Shown here one piece after another: positions 11,401 to 23,400 of a stretch of 64,000 bases of DNA. The DNA comes from Aptenodytes patagonicus (taxonomy: Eukaryota; Chordata; Aves; Sphenisciformes; Spheniscidae). The stretch is from positions 66,803,424 through 66,867,423 of the forward strand of contig NC_134952.1 in assembly GCF_965638725.1 (NCBI RefSeq), in the 5' to 3' direction. The first letter of the stretch is position 1; each line of letters begins with the position of its first letter. The position numbers and the translations under genes are program-made. The notes under the pieces are model-generated. The model saw nothing but the letters and a program-made list of their open reading frames with translations, had not been told where the DNA came from and did not search any database.

Positions 11401-14400
11401 CTGAGAGCCACTTGCTGATGCGGCCTTGTTTCCTATTCCTTGTGGAAAAAAACTCAGACCAAAGCGAACCGTGATTATTTTTAAATTTTGCTTGCACTTT
11501 CAAGCTTTTGGGACATCCCAAAAGGATGTCGTGATCTGAAACCTTACTCTAAGAAAATGGCCTGCTTGGGACATATTTTGAGGATGACATTTGAAGGTCT
11601 TCTAGGGTTGCAAAAGTTGGTGCCAGCAATTTTCAAAGTCTGCTCACTAACCAGATGGCATTTCACCAAAAAGAACAAGCTGATATTAATTCACACAATA
11701 TTAAGTTCTTAAAACTTTTTCTTTGATAGGTGTTCTTGCAAGGACGGAAAAGGTATCTTGTAAAAGTCACTGGAAGCTAAGATAGCCATAAATGAAAAGG
11801 AATAAACCAAACCTATGTAGTAATGGTTATGGCACGCTTCCTTCTAGGGACAGTGGAGATGAGACATGTCACAGATTCTGACATGAATGCTTAAATCTTT
11901 GAAAGTGTGTCTTTTCTGTAAACAGCATGGTATGCTAAAAGCAAGCACAGTAACCACTGCCATGCGGATGTAGTGGTTTAGCCTATATAAATATACATGT
12001 ATACATGCACATACATTAAACGCGAGTGCCTTGTTGATTTGTGCCCCCTTTATTGAGGGGGTTGTAATGGGACTGTAGGAGACCATACTTGCCTAACATG
12101 AAGTAAATTATACAGGTGAAGATGATGCTTGGTATAGTCCTCATGGGTATTAAATCAGCCATTAGCTTTGAGATGAAATATGCAGATGTTCTGTAGTACC
12201 CACTGATATATTCATGTCTGGAACACAGAGATAAATACAGCATACTACAAATTTAACCACTAAAAACCAGTAAGATTATTTTTATCTGGAGACAAATGAA
12301 TTCTAGCTCAAACTGGAAAAAAGGAGTTCTTTCATGGTTAGGCTGTAATGCAAATGTCCACACACTATAGTAATGGTGGCATTTTCATATGCAAATGAAT
12401 ATGGATACTTGTGCACATAATTTTTGGTAAATGTATGTGTCGTGTCATCAAAACAGAAAGGGTAAAGCTTAAATAATTTTCCTTTTCTGTCCAGTGTAAT
12501 TTGCATAGCTTTAAAGAATCCAGTTAGATATTTACTGTCCTCACTAGCAAGTCACAAACTTATTTATCAATACCTAAATTGAGTATTCAGGGTTTTTTTC
12601 CTACATATGTTAATAATTTTAAACTCTGAGCCATTTGCAATCATAGCTACCGTTTTGGGGATTTGCAGACAACTCACTAACAGGCTAAAAGAGTACATTT
12701 GCAATGAGCACTAACAGTGAAATAATTTGAAAACTCTGCACTAGGTGTACTTAAATGACAATTAGCTACAGCAGGGAAAAAAAACAAACTCTCTAACAGT
12801 AGTCCCTGATAACTTTTTTGTATGTTTTACTTACGTAAATGTCTTTTTTTCCACAATAAAGAGTTCAATAGCTGAGACGCTGCTGAAACACTGGTTGGTG
12901 GTCAGAAAGAACATTGCACCCACTCTGCAAAAAGCAAAACAGCAAGCTGTTATTAAAAATGTCATGTAAATGTAGTGTTTCCACTACAGCATATGTAAAT
13001 CCAACCGTAGTGCCTGGAGCTCGGCAGTATTTGACCTCCCATGCTGAATTCCACAGGAAGAGGCTTGGCTACAAGTCTTTAACAAGCCTGAAGTAGACGG
13101 GTGGTACAGGCAGTATTTGTTACTTGCATGCGAGGATAGTATGTTCTCTGATGCAGTCAAGGGATAGAAAATGAACCGATTTCCCTTTTTTTTTTTTATG
13201 GAATTTCCTGACACATTAAAAATTCTCAGTCTGTGAGGGATTTGTCTGATGCAAACTGTGAGGAACTGAATAAGCAATGTGAGAAGTTGTTTTCACCTTT
13301 TCCACTAAAATTTAAGGCTTTGCTTTCACACTTTCATATCCAATTTAAAACTGAGCCATCTTTAAGTAAATGCTGTGAAGTGTTTCAAGACTAAGAAACC
13401 AGAGCTTTCTTAGTTGCAAACCCATTTGTCAGGTCATGTACATACAGCTGTCAAAATGATACATAGACCAGAATATTTTTAAAATCTAGCTTTAGATGCA
13501 CCTTCTGACTTATTGCTGGTAAACTCAAGTGTGTATATAGAAGCAGTTGCAAGATCACAGCTGTAGTTACCCAGGTTTATGTAGCCAAGTCTGTATATTT
13601 TAATCTTTAATCTTGTTATCTTGGGGAAATCTTTGCAGAAAATAAGTTAAAATGCTGCCATGCTGAATTAAGCCTTTTTAATATGATGTCTGCTGTTCAG
13701 CATTTTCAGCAACTTGACTGGCACTGAAAAATGTCATCCTACAGAAGTAGCGTTACTCGCTTCATTTGGACTGCTTGTCCAGGTTACAGCATGGCAGGGC
13801 AGAACTGCATCCCCCTCTCAGAACTTGCTCACTTCGAAGACACTAACATAGGCTTGGCCTTACCTACTGATGTGAAGGGAAGCATTTGCTTTAAAGAGGT
13901 AGATATATTTCATAAAGAGCTTGCAGGTTCCTTCTCAGCCTCCAAGCTGTTCGTTATTCTATTGCAACGATGAGAGAGCTTTATCAAATTTTTGGATATC
14001 CATTACCTAAACTGGCTAACCTGTTCTGTAGTCCAGTGGAGTCCTCTTTAAGTCCAAAGAAAATGGCACCTACAACCAGTCCCAGGAAAGCCGTAACACA
14101 CAGCTAAATATAAAAAAGAAAAGAAGAGGAAAAGTATTATTCTCATTGCTTTCAAAGCTTCAGTAATTTTTTTGAAATATGTAACGGGTGAGTGTAGATT
14201 GACATGAAGTGTTTTCGGAAAGGAGAAGAGCTATCCAAGCTGGGAAGGGAGTCTATGGGGCGGTTAGCAACCTGCAGCACAGCAGTACTTTGAGTCTTGC
14301 GCCACGGTATCCTTCGAGAGGTGTCTGTGAGACACAGCAGCTCCCCATTGCCACCTGCCCTCGGCGGCGGCCAGACACTGCTCGCTCATGCGGGCAAGGC

Positions 14401-17400
14401 ACTGGGACGGCTAGAAAGGAGGGACAGTACGGGAGCTTCAGCTGCTTCTCACTCTTCTGTGGTGGCGCCAGCAGGAGGCACATACCTGCAGCAGTATCAT
14501 AGCTTTTCCTTGACCTTGTGCTGGGCCAGATCTATGGCCTGAGGGAACTGCTCTGGGAGTGCTGGGAGGGTGCTAGCACCAGTGATGGGAGGAGGACAGT
14601 AGCAGGGGCTTGGTGCGGCAGGTTAGAAAGAGGGAATAATGTTTTTCCCCAGAGGAACCCCAGCATCATGTGAACCTCAGTCAAGCTCCTTTCCCCCCCC
14701 ACTGTTTCAGCCATTCTTGGATGTCGTGATTAAGTTAATTGGTGATGTATTGCAACATCAGTCCTCTCTCCCTACGAATACTCTCCACCATTCATCCTCC
14801 TTGGGACAGTCGGTGACTCCCCATCTGCTGTCAGTGACAAGGGTAACTTCAGCTCTAGGGCTGACCACAGCTCTTCAGTGCAGTTCTTCTGCGGGGGTTT
14901 CTCTGGAGCCATCTCAATGCTACTTTGAGCTTGGCAACCAGTAACCGAAAGCAGCCTTTCCTGATTGCCGGGTTGGGGATGACAGTTTATTTTCATGCTC
15001 CACAGTGTGTAATTGCTGGGCTCTATCACACATCTTATTCACGGGATTGTTTTTAACATGAGCAAGATACTATGATCGGGCTATAGGTGTAGTGATATTT
15101 GCAGTCTGTTACACAATTTAAATAGCAAAGATACCAGCTGCCTCAAATATATAATTTAAAAGACTGAAGTGTGTACATCACACTTTTTTAATGCTAAATG
15201 CAAATGACAAAAATCTCAGCAAAACTGATGGTATCAGGCAGTTCTGTCATTTTTAAGTGTGAGCAATGCATGAGTCTTAACACCATAAACCCCTTGATCC
15301 ATGGTACCCTATTGCTAAGATCCTGCCGAAAGGAGCAAATGTCAGGGATAATTCAGCTCCTAAGCCAATTGCAGTGGAAAGCAGGGATCATATCAAGACC
15401 AATTTGGAGCAGATTAATGAAAAAAGGCTTAATGAACCATGCACCCCCTAAAAGAATGCTTGTAAAATCCATCCCTAATGAGGGTGGGGAGATAGAAAAG
15501 ATTGTGAGAAACCTTAGGGTATTACGAGATCCTTGAGAGTCTAATTCTTGTCACAAGGTCAAGCTTTTACAAAGCAATTATTAAGGATCTCCATAGTATC
15601 AACATACAGACACACACACATGCTCAAAGCCTTTTAACCTCGGGGATTCTGGACTCATTTCCCCTCCACACTGGCTGTTTCTTCACTCATTATATAAACC
15701 ATGATGAAGATAATTTATACCCCTGGCTCGGGAACAATTTTTCTATTGGGTCCTCTAGAATTGCTGAGAATTGCAGTGGGAGTTTTGCTGGTGCTGGGAC
15801 TGCAGAGTTTGGCTCATGAATTAGGGGATTCCTGAGGATTAGTCATTCTGCAGAGGTCAGCCAGGCATTCTTTATTTTTGAAGGCAATGTGCAGCTTTGA
15901 AGAAATCAATACTTTTGGTGTTGATTCTTCTGAAAAAGCAGCACTAACAGGGCCAGTCATGTAGAACATGCTCATCTTCCATGGCAGGTGTTAGACCCTA
16001 TTGTGGTCTTCATCATATCTTCTTCAGAAGACGTCATCACCATTATGAACAGTCAATTGACCAAACAACACGCACATTACGAGACTGTGAAAATATTTTT
16101 ACACTTGAGCCAACTGCCAGCACTTCATTGTGTGCTGAAGTTTAATTAAGTATGCAAGTGCAGTCTTTTAACTTTTCCTGGCAGGGGAGAAGATTTGAGG
16201 CCAAACCCCACAGTGCCAAGCCTGGACAATTAGAGTGGAAGAATGTTCTGGAGCAAATGTGTGAAACTACTTGGGAGATAATCTGCTCCTGGCCGGGAGC
16301 AACAGAATACCCTGCTGGAAAAGATCTCGCCTCCCAAAGTCTTTGAGTAGTCCAAAATTAATTACTGACAGTCCCTTATGCTGCTTATTTGGGAGCATTC
16401 AGGACACCTTCTAGTGAATCAGATTTCCAGACCTTGAACACTCTTTTTTCAGATGCTTACTGCAGTCAAAATATCAAGAGGCAAAACCATCCCAATGACT
16501 TATCTAATACAGGAGTGGAATAAATTCAACGTATACCACAAAAGGATAGATACAAATAGCATTACCTGAGCTACAGAAGCTTGAGGGTTTCCTACCAGAT
16601 TTTTAAATGTGCGCTTGGACACCCATTTCAGCTGATGAAGGAAGGAGTTGGCATACGTGATTTGTCGGAAAACTGCTTTTGTTTTCTTTTTATTTCCCAA
16701 AGAAATATTTTCTAATACTGCTTTTGTTTCTTGGTAGTAGGTAGAGTTGGAGTATTTTTCTGCTAACTTCTCAGCCAAGGTTTTATCATATTCAGTGCAT
16801 TCTTCGGTGCTCTCTGCTGAAAAGATTAAAAGGAAATACGACCGTTTCTGTAAGGGATGGGAAGAGTGTTTAGGAGTTCAGCCAGGAGAGTTATGCTGGG
16901 GTGGGAGAGTTCCTAACGAACCAGAAGAATTAATATGCACATTTAGTTCCAGTGATTCATTGCACTCGGTCTCATGGCATGCAATTCAGAAGAGTTGGTA
17001 TAAGTAAGACCAAACCTCTGTGTGTGTCTGTGCAACCTGTCCCACAGGCAGCAGCTTCACAGCAGACTGGCTAGGTAAACCCGTGTCTGCCAATGAAGTT
17101 GCAAACTGGCAGCAATCTGACTTTTAATCAAAAAGTGATCCCCCCCCAACCCCCAGGTTTCTGTAAGTGATCTGTTTCGCAGATCTGATGAGATTATCCT
17201 AGACCTCCCAGACTTTTAGATCCAGGTAATCCTGCATGTGTCTACTTCAGTCAGACTTTTGAGTCTGTCATAAAGAAATTTCAGCTGGAGCTCCTTTTTT
17301 TCTCAACTGTAGTCCAGTGTGTGCTTCTCCAATGACAAATAACAACGTGTGTTGCCAGCTATAATATTAGTCACACCCTGAACACAGTCAGCATTTTTGT

Positions 17401-20400
17401 AAAATGCTGGTTGCTTCTTTGGTAAAGATATCACAGTATCATAGAATAGTATCATAGAATATCTTGAGTTGGAAGGGACCCATAAGGATCATCAAGTCCA
17501 ACTCCCTGCTCCTCGCAGGACTACCTAAAACTAAATCATATGACTAAGAATCATAGAACCATAGAATCATTAAGGTTGGAAAAGACCTCTAAGATCATCG
17601 AGTCCAACCGTCAACCCAACACCACCATGCCCACTAAACCATGTCCCTAAGCGCCTCATCTACTTGTCTTTTGAATACCTCCAGGGATGGTGACTCAGCC
17701 ACTTGCCTGGGCAGCCTGTTCCAATGTTTAACCACTCTTTCAGTAAAGAAATTTTTCCTCATGTCCAATCTAAACCTCCCCAACAAAACAACAATGTTTT
17801 GTGTTTGGGCACATAGCATATTCATCATTTCATTTCCCTTTTCATTCATGTGAAAAGAGAGTGTGCTATTAATGAGTGGCAACAGACAGGATGAAAAAGC
17901 ATGCTACTGAATGTAGGTGAGATTTGATTTGTTAGTTTTGGGATAATTTCTGCCTTACCACAACTTCAGGGAAGCAACAGGAGAACACTGGTCCCCTATC
18001 TGTACACCCTCTTCCCAGCCTACTCAGAGGAAGGAAAACAGTAATTTCATAACAGATAAACCATTCCATTAGATAAAAAATACAAAGTATAACTGCATCA
18101 AATTATGCCCCTAACTGGAACAATTGTTCTGATTTATGGTCTCTGCTTCTGCAGGACTTCAGTTGGTTTGCCTCAAAGATGAAAGCTCTTTCTCTGTGTT
18201 GAGAGGTAACAAAACAGTTTCTTTTATTCCCAGACATTATAACTTCAACACAGGAAAATATTCTTTCACCTTTAACATCTCGTAATTTGAGTGTGACACT
18301 AAAGTATACAGGTCAGTTTATGAAGAAATGGATAGCAATGATAAATTACTAAATACCTATTTATGAGAGGCAAACTATTCTTGCATAGACAGGAATATTT
18401 TATATAGTAGGGCTGTATGTGAATTTGGTACTTATTTCAGGTTATGCTAATTATTTTCCATGTATAACAAAAAGGATTTAGGAACGGTGTGGGGTTTTTT
18501 TTTTCCTTTAAAGCAACATGGATCAGCAGTACGTAATATTCTCATGCATACAAATAGCCGTATGCTTGTACAACACGGTTATCGGTTGTTTGACACCTGT
18601 AAGTGATTCTTCTGTGTTTTGCTGGACACCTTCTGGCAAAATACATGTTGTTACAATTTCACTCAGCTCTGGTTTTCATACCTGTGTTAGTTTCATTGGT
18701 CTTGCTCATTGCCACTGCAGTGGAGTCTCCATTAATGACGTCCAGGAAAAAGTCGGCAGGGTTGTTGTATGGCTCACACTCATAGCCTGCGGTGACAGCA
18801 TTACAAGCCCTAAGTGGTGGTTGTGAGACTGGCAGAAGGCTATGCATGGCCATCATGAACACAGCCACACCATTGTGCCTGTTGAGCAGCCTGCACCGTA
18901 AGCATTGCAGGCTTCAAAAGGTCCGTGCTTACCCAAGAGACAAACAGCACTGCCGGACAGCTCTATCAGTGAAAGCAAGGTGACAGCTGGCAATGTGCCC
19001 TTCTCAACCCTAGCCTGGGCTTTGTCTAATTAAGATGCGCCCAGGAACAGTTGATTAGAGGTCAGCCCTATTATCCAAACCCACATATGGGTCAAGAGGT
19101 GAAACACTGAGAGAAATGCTTAGCCTGTTAAAATCCCGGGCTTGCTAATACAGACTATATCCAATTCTGATCAAGCGTTATTGGCATTTTATTCAAGTTA
19201 GTGCAAACTAAAGATGTTGCTGCAGTTGGCCCCGCTGTGAGTTGTGCTCACCAATAGATTGGAAGTACTCGATGGCGTGCTGAGCGGGCCCGTGGTACAG
19301 CACCCTCCCCGCAGCCAGCAGCGTCAGGTTGTCAAACAGTCGGAATATGGAGTACCGAGGCTGGTGGATGGAGAAGATTATTGTTTTTCCTTGTTTTGCC
19401 ATCCTGAATGTGAAGAATGACAGATGTTAGCTTTGCAAGTCGATTCAGCATTTAGATAAGAGAATTTGCAAGTTCAGTTAAGCTTTGGTTAAGTTTGATT
19501 AACTTACCTCTGGTGTGCCAGAGAGGGGAGGGGAAAGGAAAAAGGAAATATTTCGGTCATATTTGTAGTGTCTGTGTGAGAAAAGAAAGTTTCCTCTCGC
19601 TGAGAATGTTGTTGGAGGGGAAGGTCCTGGGAAGATTTTGATGCAAACAGAAAGCTCTAGAGAGACGCGTTTGAGTCCTCTTTGCTTGTAGTAAATGCAA
19701 AATGATATAAAATTTGCAAATAGAGAGTGTGTTGTGCTTGTTTTCCCAAAGATAGGCCTGAGATTTTGTGATAGGGCAACAGTTAGCTGTGTTCCAACTA
19801 CCGTCCCTGTTAAAATCGATCACCTTACCAGACTGTACAACAGGCGTTTTTGTCACTTTTCTGGCCCAGGCAGACATGAAAATAAATGAAGCTGTCCGTG
19901 ACAGCTATCACAGACAAACTGCAGTCCTGGCATGCACATGCTTTGCAAGGCGCTTTGTGTACTGCTGTGAGCAGCTGCTTTGGAGTGAGAGAATTCATAC
20001 AGCCTTTTTCCTACCCCCTTTGCAGCCTTGGCTCACTGGTAAACAATTACATGTCTGATTTCCCTGTTTGCTCATTCTAACTGTAATTTAAGTCAAATAT
20101 AACTGAAATGTAGCAGAGTTGAGTGGTGAAAACAGGAAGCTGTTTCCAAGGCCATCACCTTTTCATTAGCAGTAGGACAGCGTTAGCAGTGCTGGCATCG
20201 AGTCCCGTAGTTGGCTCATCCAAAAACAAGATGGCAGGATCCGTGATGAGCTCCATCCCAATATTGGTCCTTTTCCGCTCTCCTCCAGACACCCCGCGGG
20301 TGAACTGGGTGCCAACCTGCCACAAAACAAGAAACTTGTCTCATTTGGCCTGATAACAAATACTTGAGTGAACAGCATCCTACCGACATGGCAGCATTTG

Positions 20401-23400
20401 GGAAGAGTTGTAAGAAATTTTGACCCTACTCTCAGGTACAGATGTAGATGTTACCTCACACATAGGCTGTTTCTTAACGTTGCTATTACTTGAGGTGTTC
20501 TGTTTTTCTCCAACCACAGGCTACCTTTCCCCTTCCCCGCAATGTAATAGCATATGGCAGTATCAGCATGGAGTCTGTACAGATCGCCATACAGAAATGT
20601 TAATAATTATTGTATTACTGAAGTAATGTTTGGTTTTACTTTCTTCTAATCTGCCATGCTGAGCCATTTGGTTAATTAAATAAATCACAATATTTGTTCA
20701 CTATTTAAGCACCATATTTACATGCCTTACCTTGGAATCTGCCACTTTGCTCAAACCCAGTTCCTTGATGATCTGATTCACTCGTTCATTTTTTTCCTGT
20801 TCCTTCACTGACTTTGGCAGACGGAGTGCTGCTGAGAACTTCAAATTTTCTCTTACAGTCAGGGTTCCCATCACCACATCATCCTTCATTAAAAAAAAAC
20901 CAAAACACAAAAACGTAGCTACTTGGTGGTCACTTAGCAATTTCTATTTTTTCCTCTGAGAACTGCAGCTACCTGTGTTTTATGTTGTCCTTGTATGCAG
21001 AGGGACAGTAGCAACTGCCAGAACATGTGGTAAGGTGCATCTTTAATGCCTGTGTCACAGCAGAGAGTTGACTTCATGCACGTAATTATATTTGCCTTTA
21101 TTCATAAAGCAACGCAATATAGGAACATCCTCCATCATGCATGATATCAAAATGCATAAATAGCAACTTATTCAAAACTATCCCTCATGTATTCTTACCT
21201 TACTCAGTTTTTTGGAGATGTCGAGTGAGATACTGAAGGGCTAAAGGGACCTAAGGAGCAGCTACAGCTCAGGTCACTATCACTGTGCGTTTGTTAATGC
21301 AGCCTCAGCCCACCACAGGTAAGAGCAGGGAGAAAAGAAGGAAGGAAAAGAGAGGTTGGGTCCATGTGGGGTAGGGTGAAGTTCTTCTGAGCTTGTTTCA
21401 GCAAAGGAGGAAGGAGGGTAGGTTTTTTAGATATTAGCTGCTTGTCTCTTGCAAAAGGAAATCTGTCAAATGTAGGAAGTTCAGAGTTACGTGTGTTTTG
21501 AGAGACTACCTTTCTGTAACATGCTGACTGTACTTTTATAAGGGGTTTACATAGATGCACCTCTTCAGGTGTTGATAAACTGAGCAAGGGTAGTGGGGAA
21601 GGGAAAGAAATTAAGAGGGATGCGGTTTTCCTTCTTTTGTCCTTCACACGTCTTTCTCCCCAGCCCACCCTGGCAGGACAAAGGTTTTCTCAGAATGGGA
21701 CTTAGTGACATTGTCCCTGAGCAAGCAGAAGTACAAGCTGTATATTACCAGAAAGCATCATACTTGGAAAATACTCCATGCATATTGGTAGCCTACAGCT
21801 GTTCCCCCAAATGGAGAACAAGGAGGGATCCAAAGCGTCTGCTCCCATTGACTGTAGAGCATTAAGGAAAGGGACTCAAATACAAAGCACAGTCTCTTTC
21901 CCAGCGAGGGTGGATGTGTGGAGAGTTGCTACTGCACCAGCCTTGATTCCTGGATCAAGACAAGGTACTTGCAACACTGCAGCAACTTCTTAAAACTGCA
22001 GTCAGAAGGGGATAATAAAATCCGTACAGTGGTAAAAATTACTTACCTGTACTACATATCCAGAGGTACATTTAAAGTTGGCAGGCTGAGGAGCTCCATT
22101 GATCAAAATGTCACCGGAAAGCCCATGGGGATCCTTCCTTGCAGCCAAAATGTCGAGCAGACTAGGAGAAAAGTTGGTTACTTTGTCAGATGAGTGTGCA
22201 GGAGGTAAGCTCTCTGAACCACAAACCCAGTTCGTGGAATGAACAGCTACATAAAAGCATCCCATGTTAAACATTTGCTATTTAGAAACCCCCCACCCTG
22301 CAACTTTCAAGGGCTGAGTTTCTTTTGCCCTGGTTCCCTAAGGAAATGAGATCTGTGCAATTTCATGGTGCATTTGTGTCCATTCATTCAATAATATGAA
22401 CTTAACGGAGAATGAGATGTAAAGATCGTGTATCAGAAAAGTGTGGACTAAAATTGAATTACATCTTTGTCATGTAAGCTGATTGTCTTTTTTGAATTCA
22501 GGTATTTCTCAGAAACCAGTGAGATTTGCAGAGACCTAAATGAAAACAAAATCTTTCCCTGAAAGTATTGTCCATTACTGCTAAATATGTGCAGATTCAT
22601 TTTCTCCTTAGTGTAATTTCTGTGTAGGGCAAAGAGGGCACTTACGAAGATTTACCACTGCCAGTGGGTCCCAAAATTGCATTCAGTCCTGGTCTCATGA
22701 TGCCACTGTAAGAAAAAACAGACAGGTTTTACAAAATACATAGGGTGTTTTTATCTCTCTTACTGTTTCATCGGGTAGGCTAGTGTAAATTATCTGTAGA
22801 ACTACCTTCTGCATCCCATTAATTTTGGAATTAATGAAGCTGCCTTATCACAAACAATATTTATGATCAGTCAAACTCCACCTTAATTTTTATTCCTAAT
22901 TCAAGAATAATTGATCTTCATATAATGAAGACAACACAGAAACTTGAGTAAGATTTAGCAAAACCTGTATGCATGCTTTTCCCCCATGGATCTCTAGAAG
23001 TGAAGCACACACTTGCTTTAACCACATTCAGTTCTAAAGGTGTTATTCTCTCAGCAGAGACAATAATGGCCCCTGTAGACAGAACATACTAGGGATTTGT
23101 CTGTACTTACAGAAACTGCAGTTGATAGTTTCTCTGTATCTGATTTTAAGCCACATGAAACTCAAAGGCCAGATAGAAAAGGTTTTTAAAGTATTTGGGG
23201 AAAAGACCCTATAGAAATGATACAGTATATGGAAATACTGCTGCCTTTTTTTTATCTTTTTGCTGGAGCACGTGAAGGCATCGCTGCTATTTTTCCTGAC
23301 TAGCCCCTAAAATCTGTGCTCAGCAAGCCTTGGTGTACACAAGAATCACGCTGCAAATACAAATGCCTGTCTGTAACACAATACAATGTATGTTATGATA

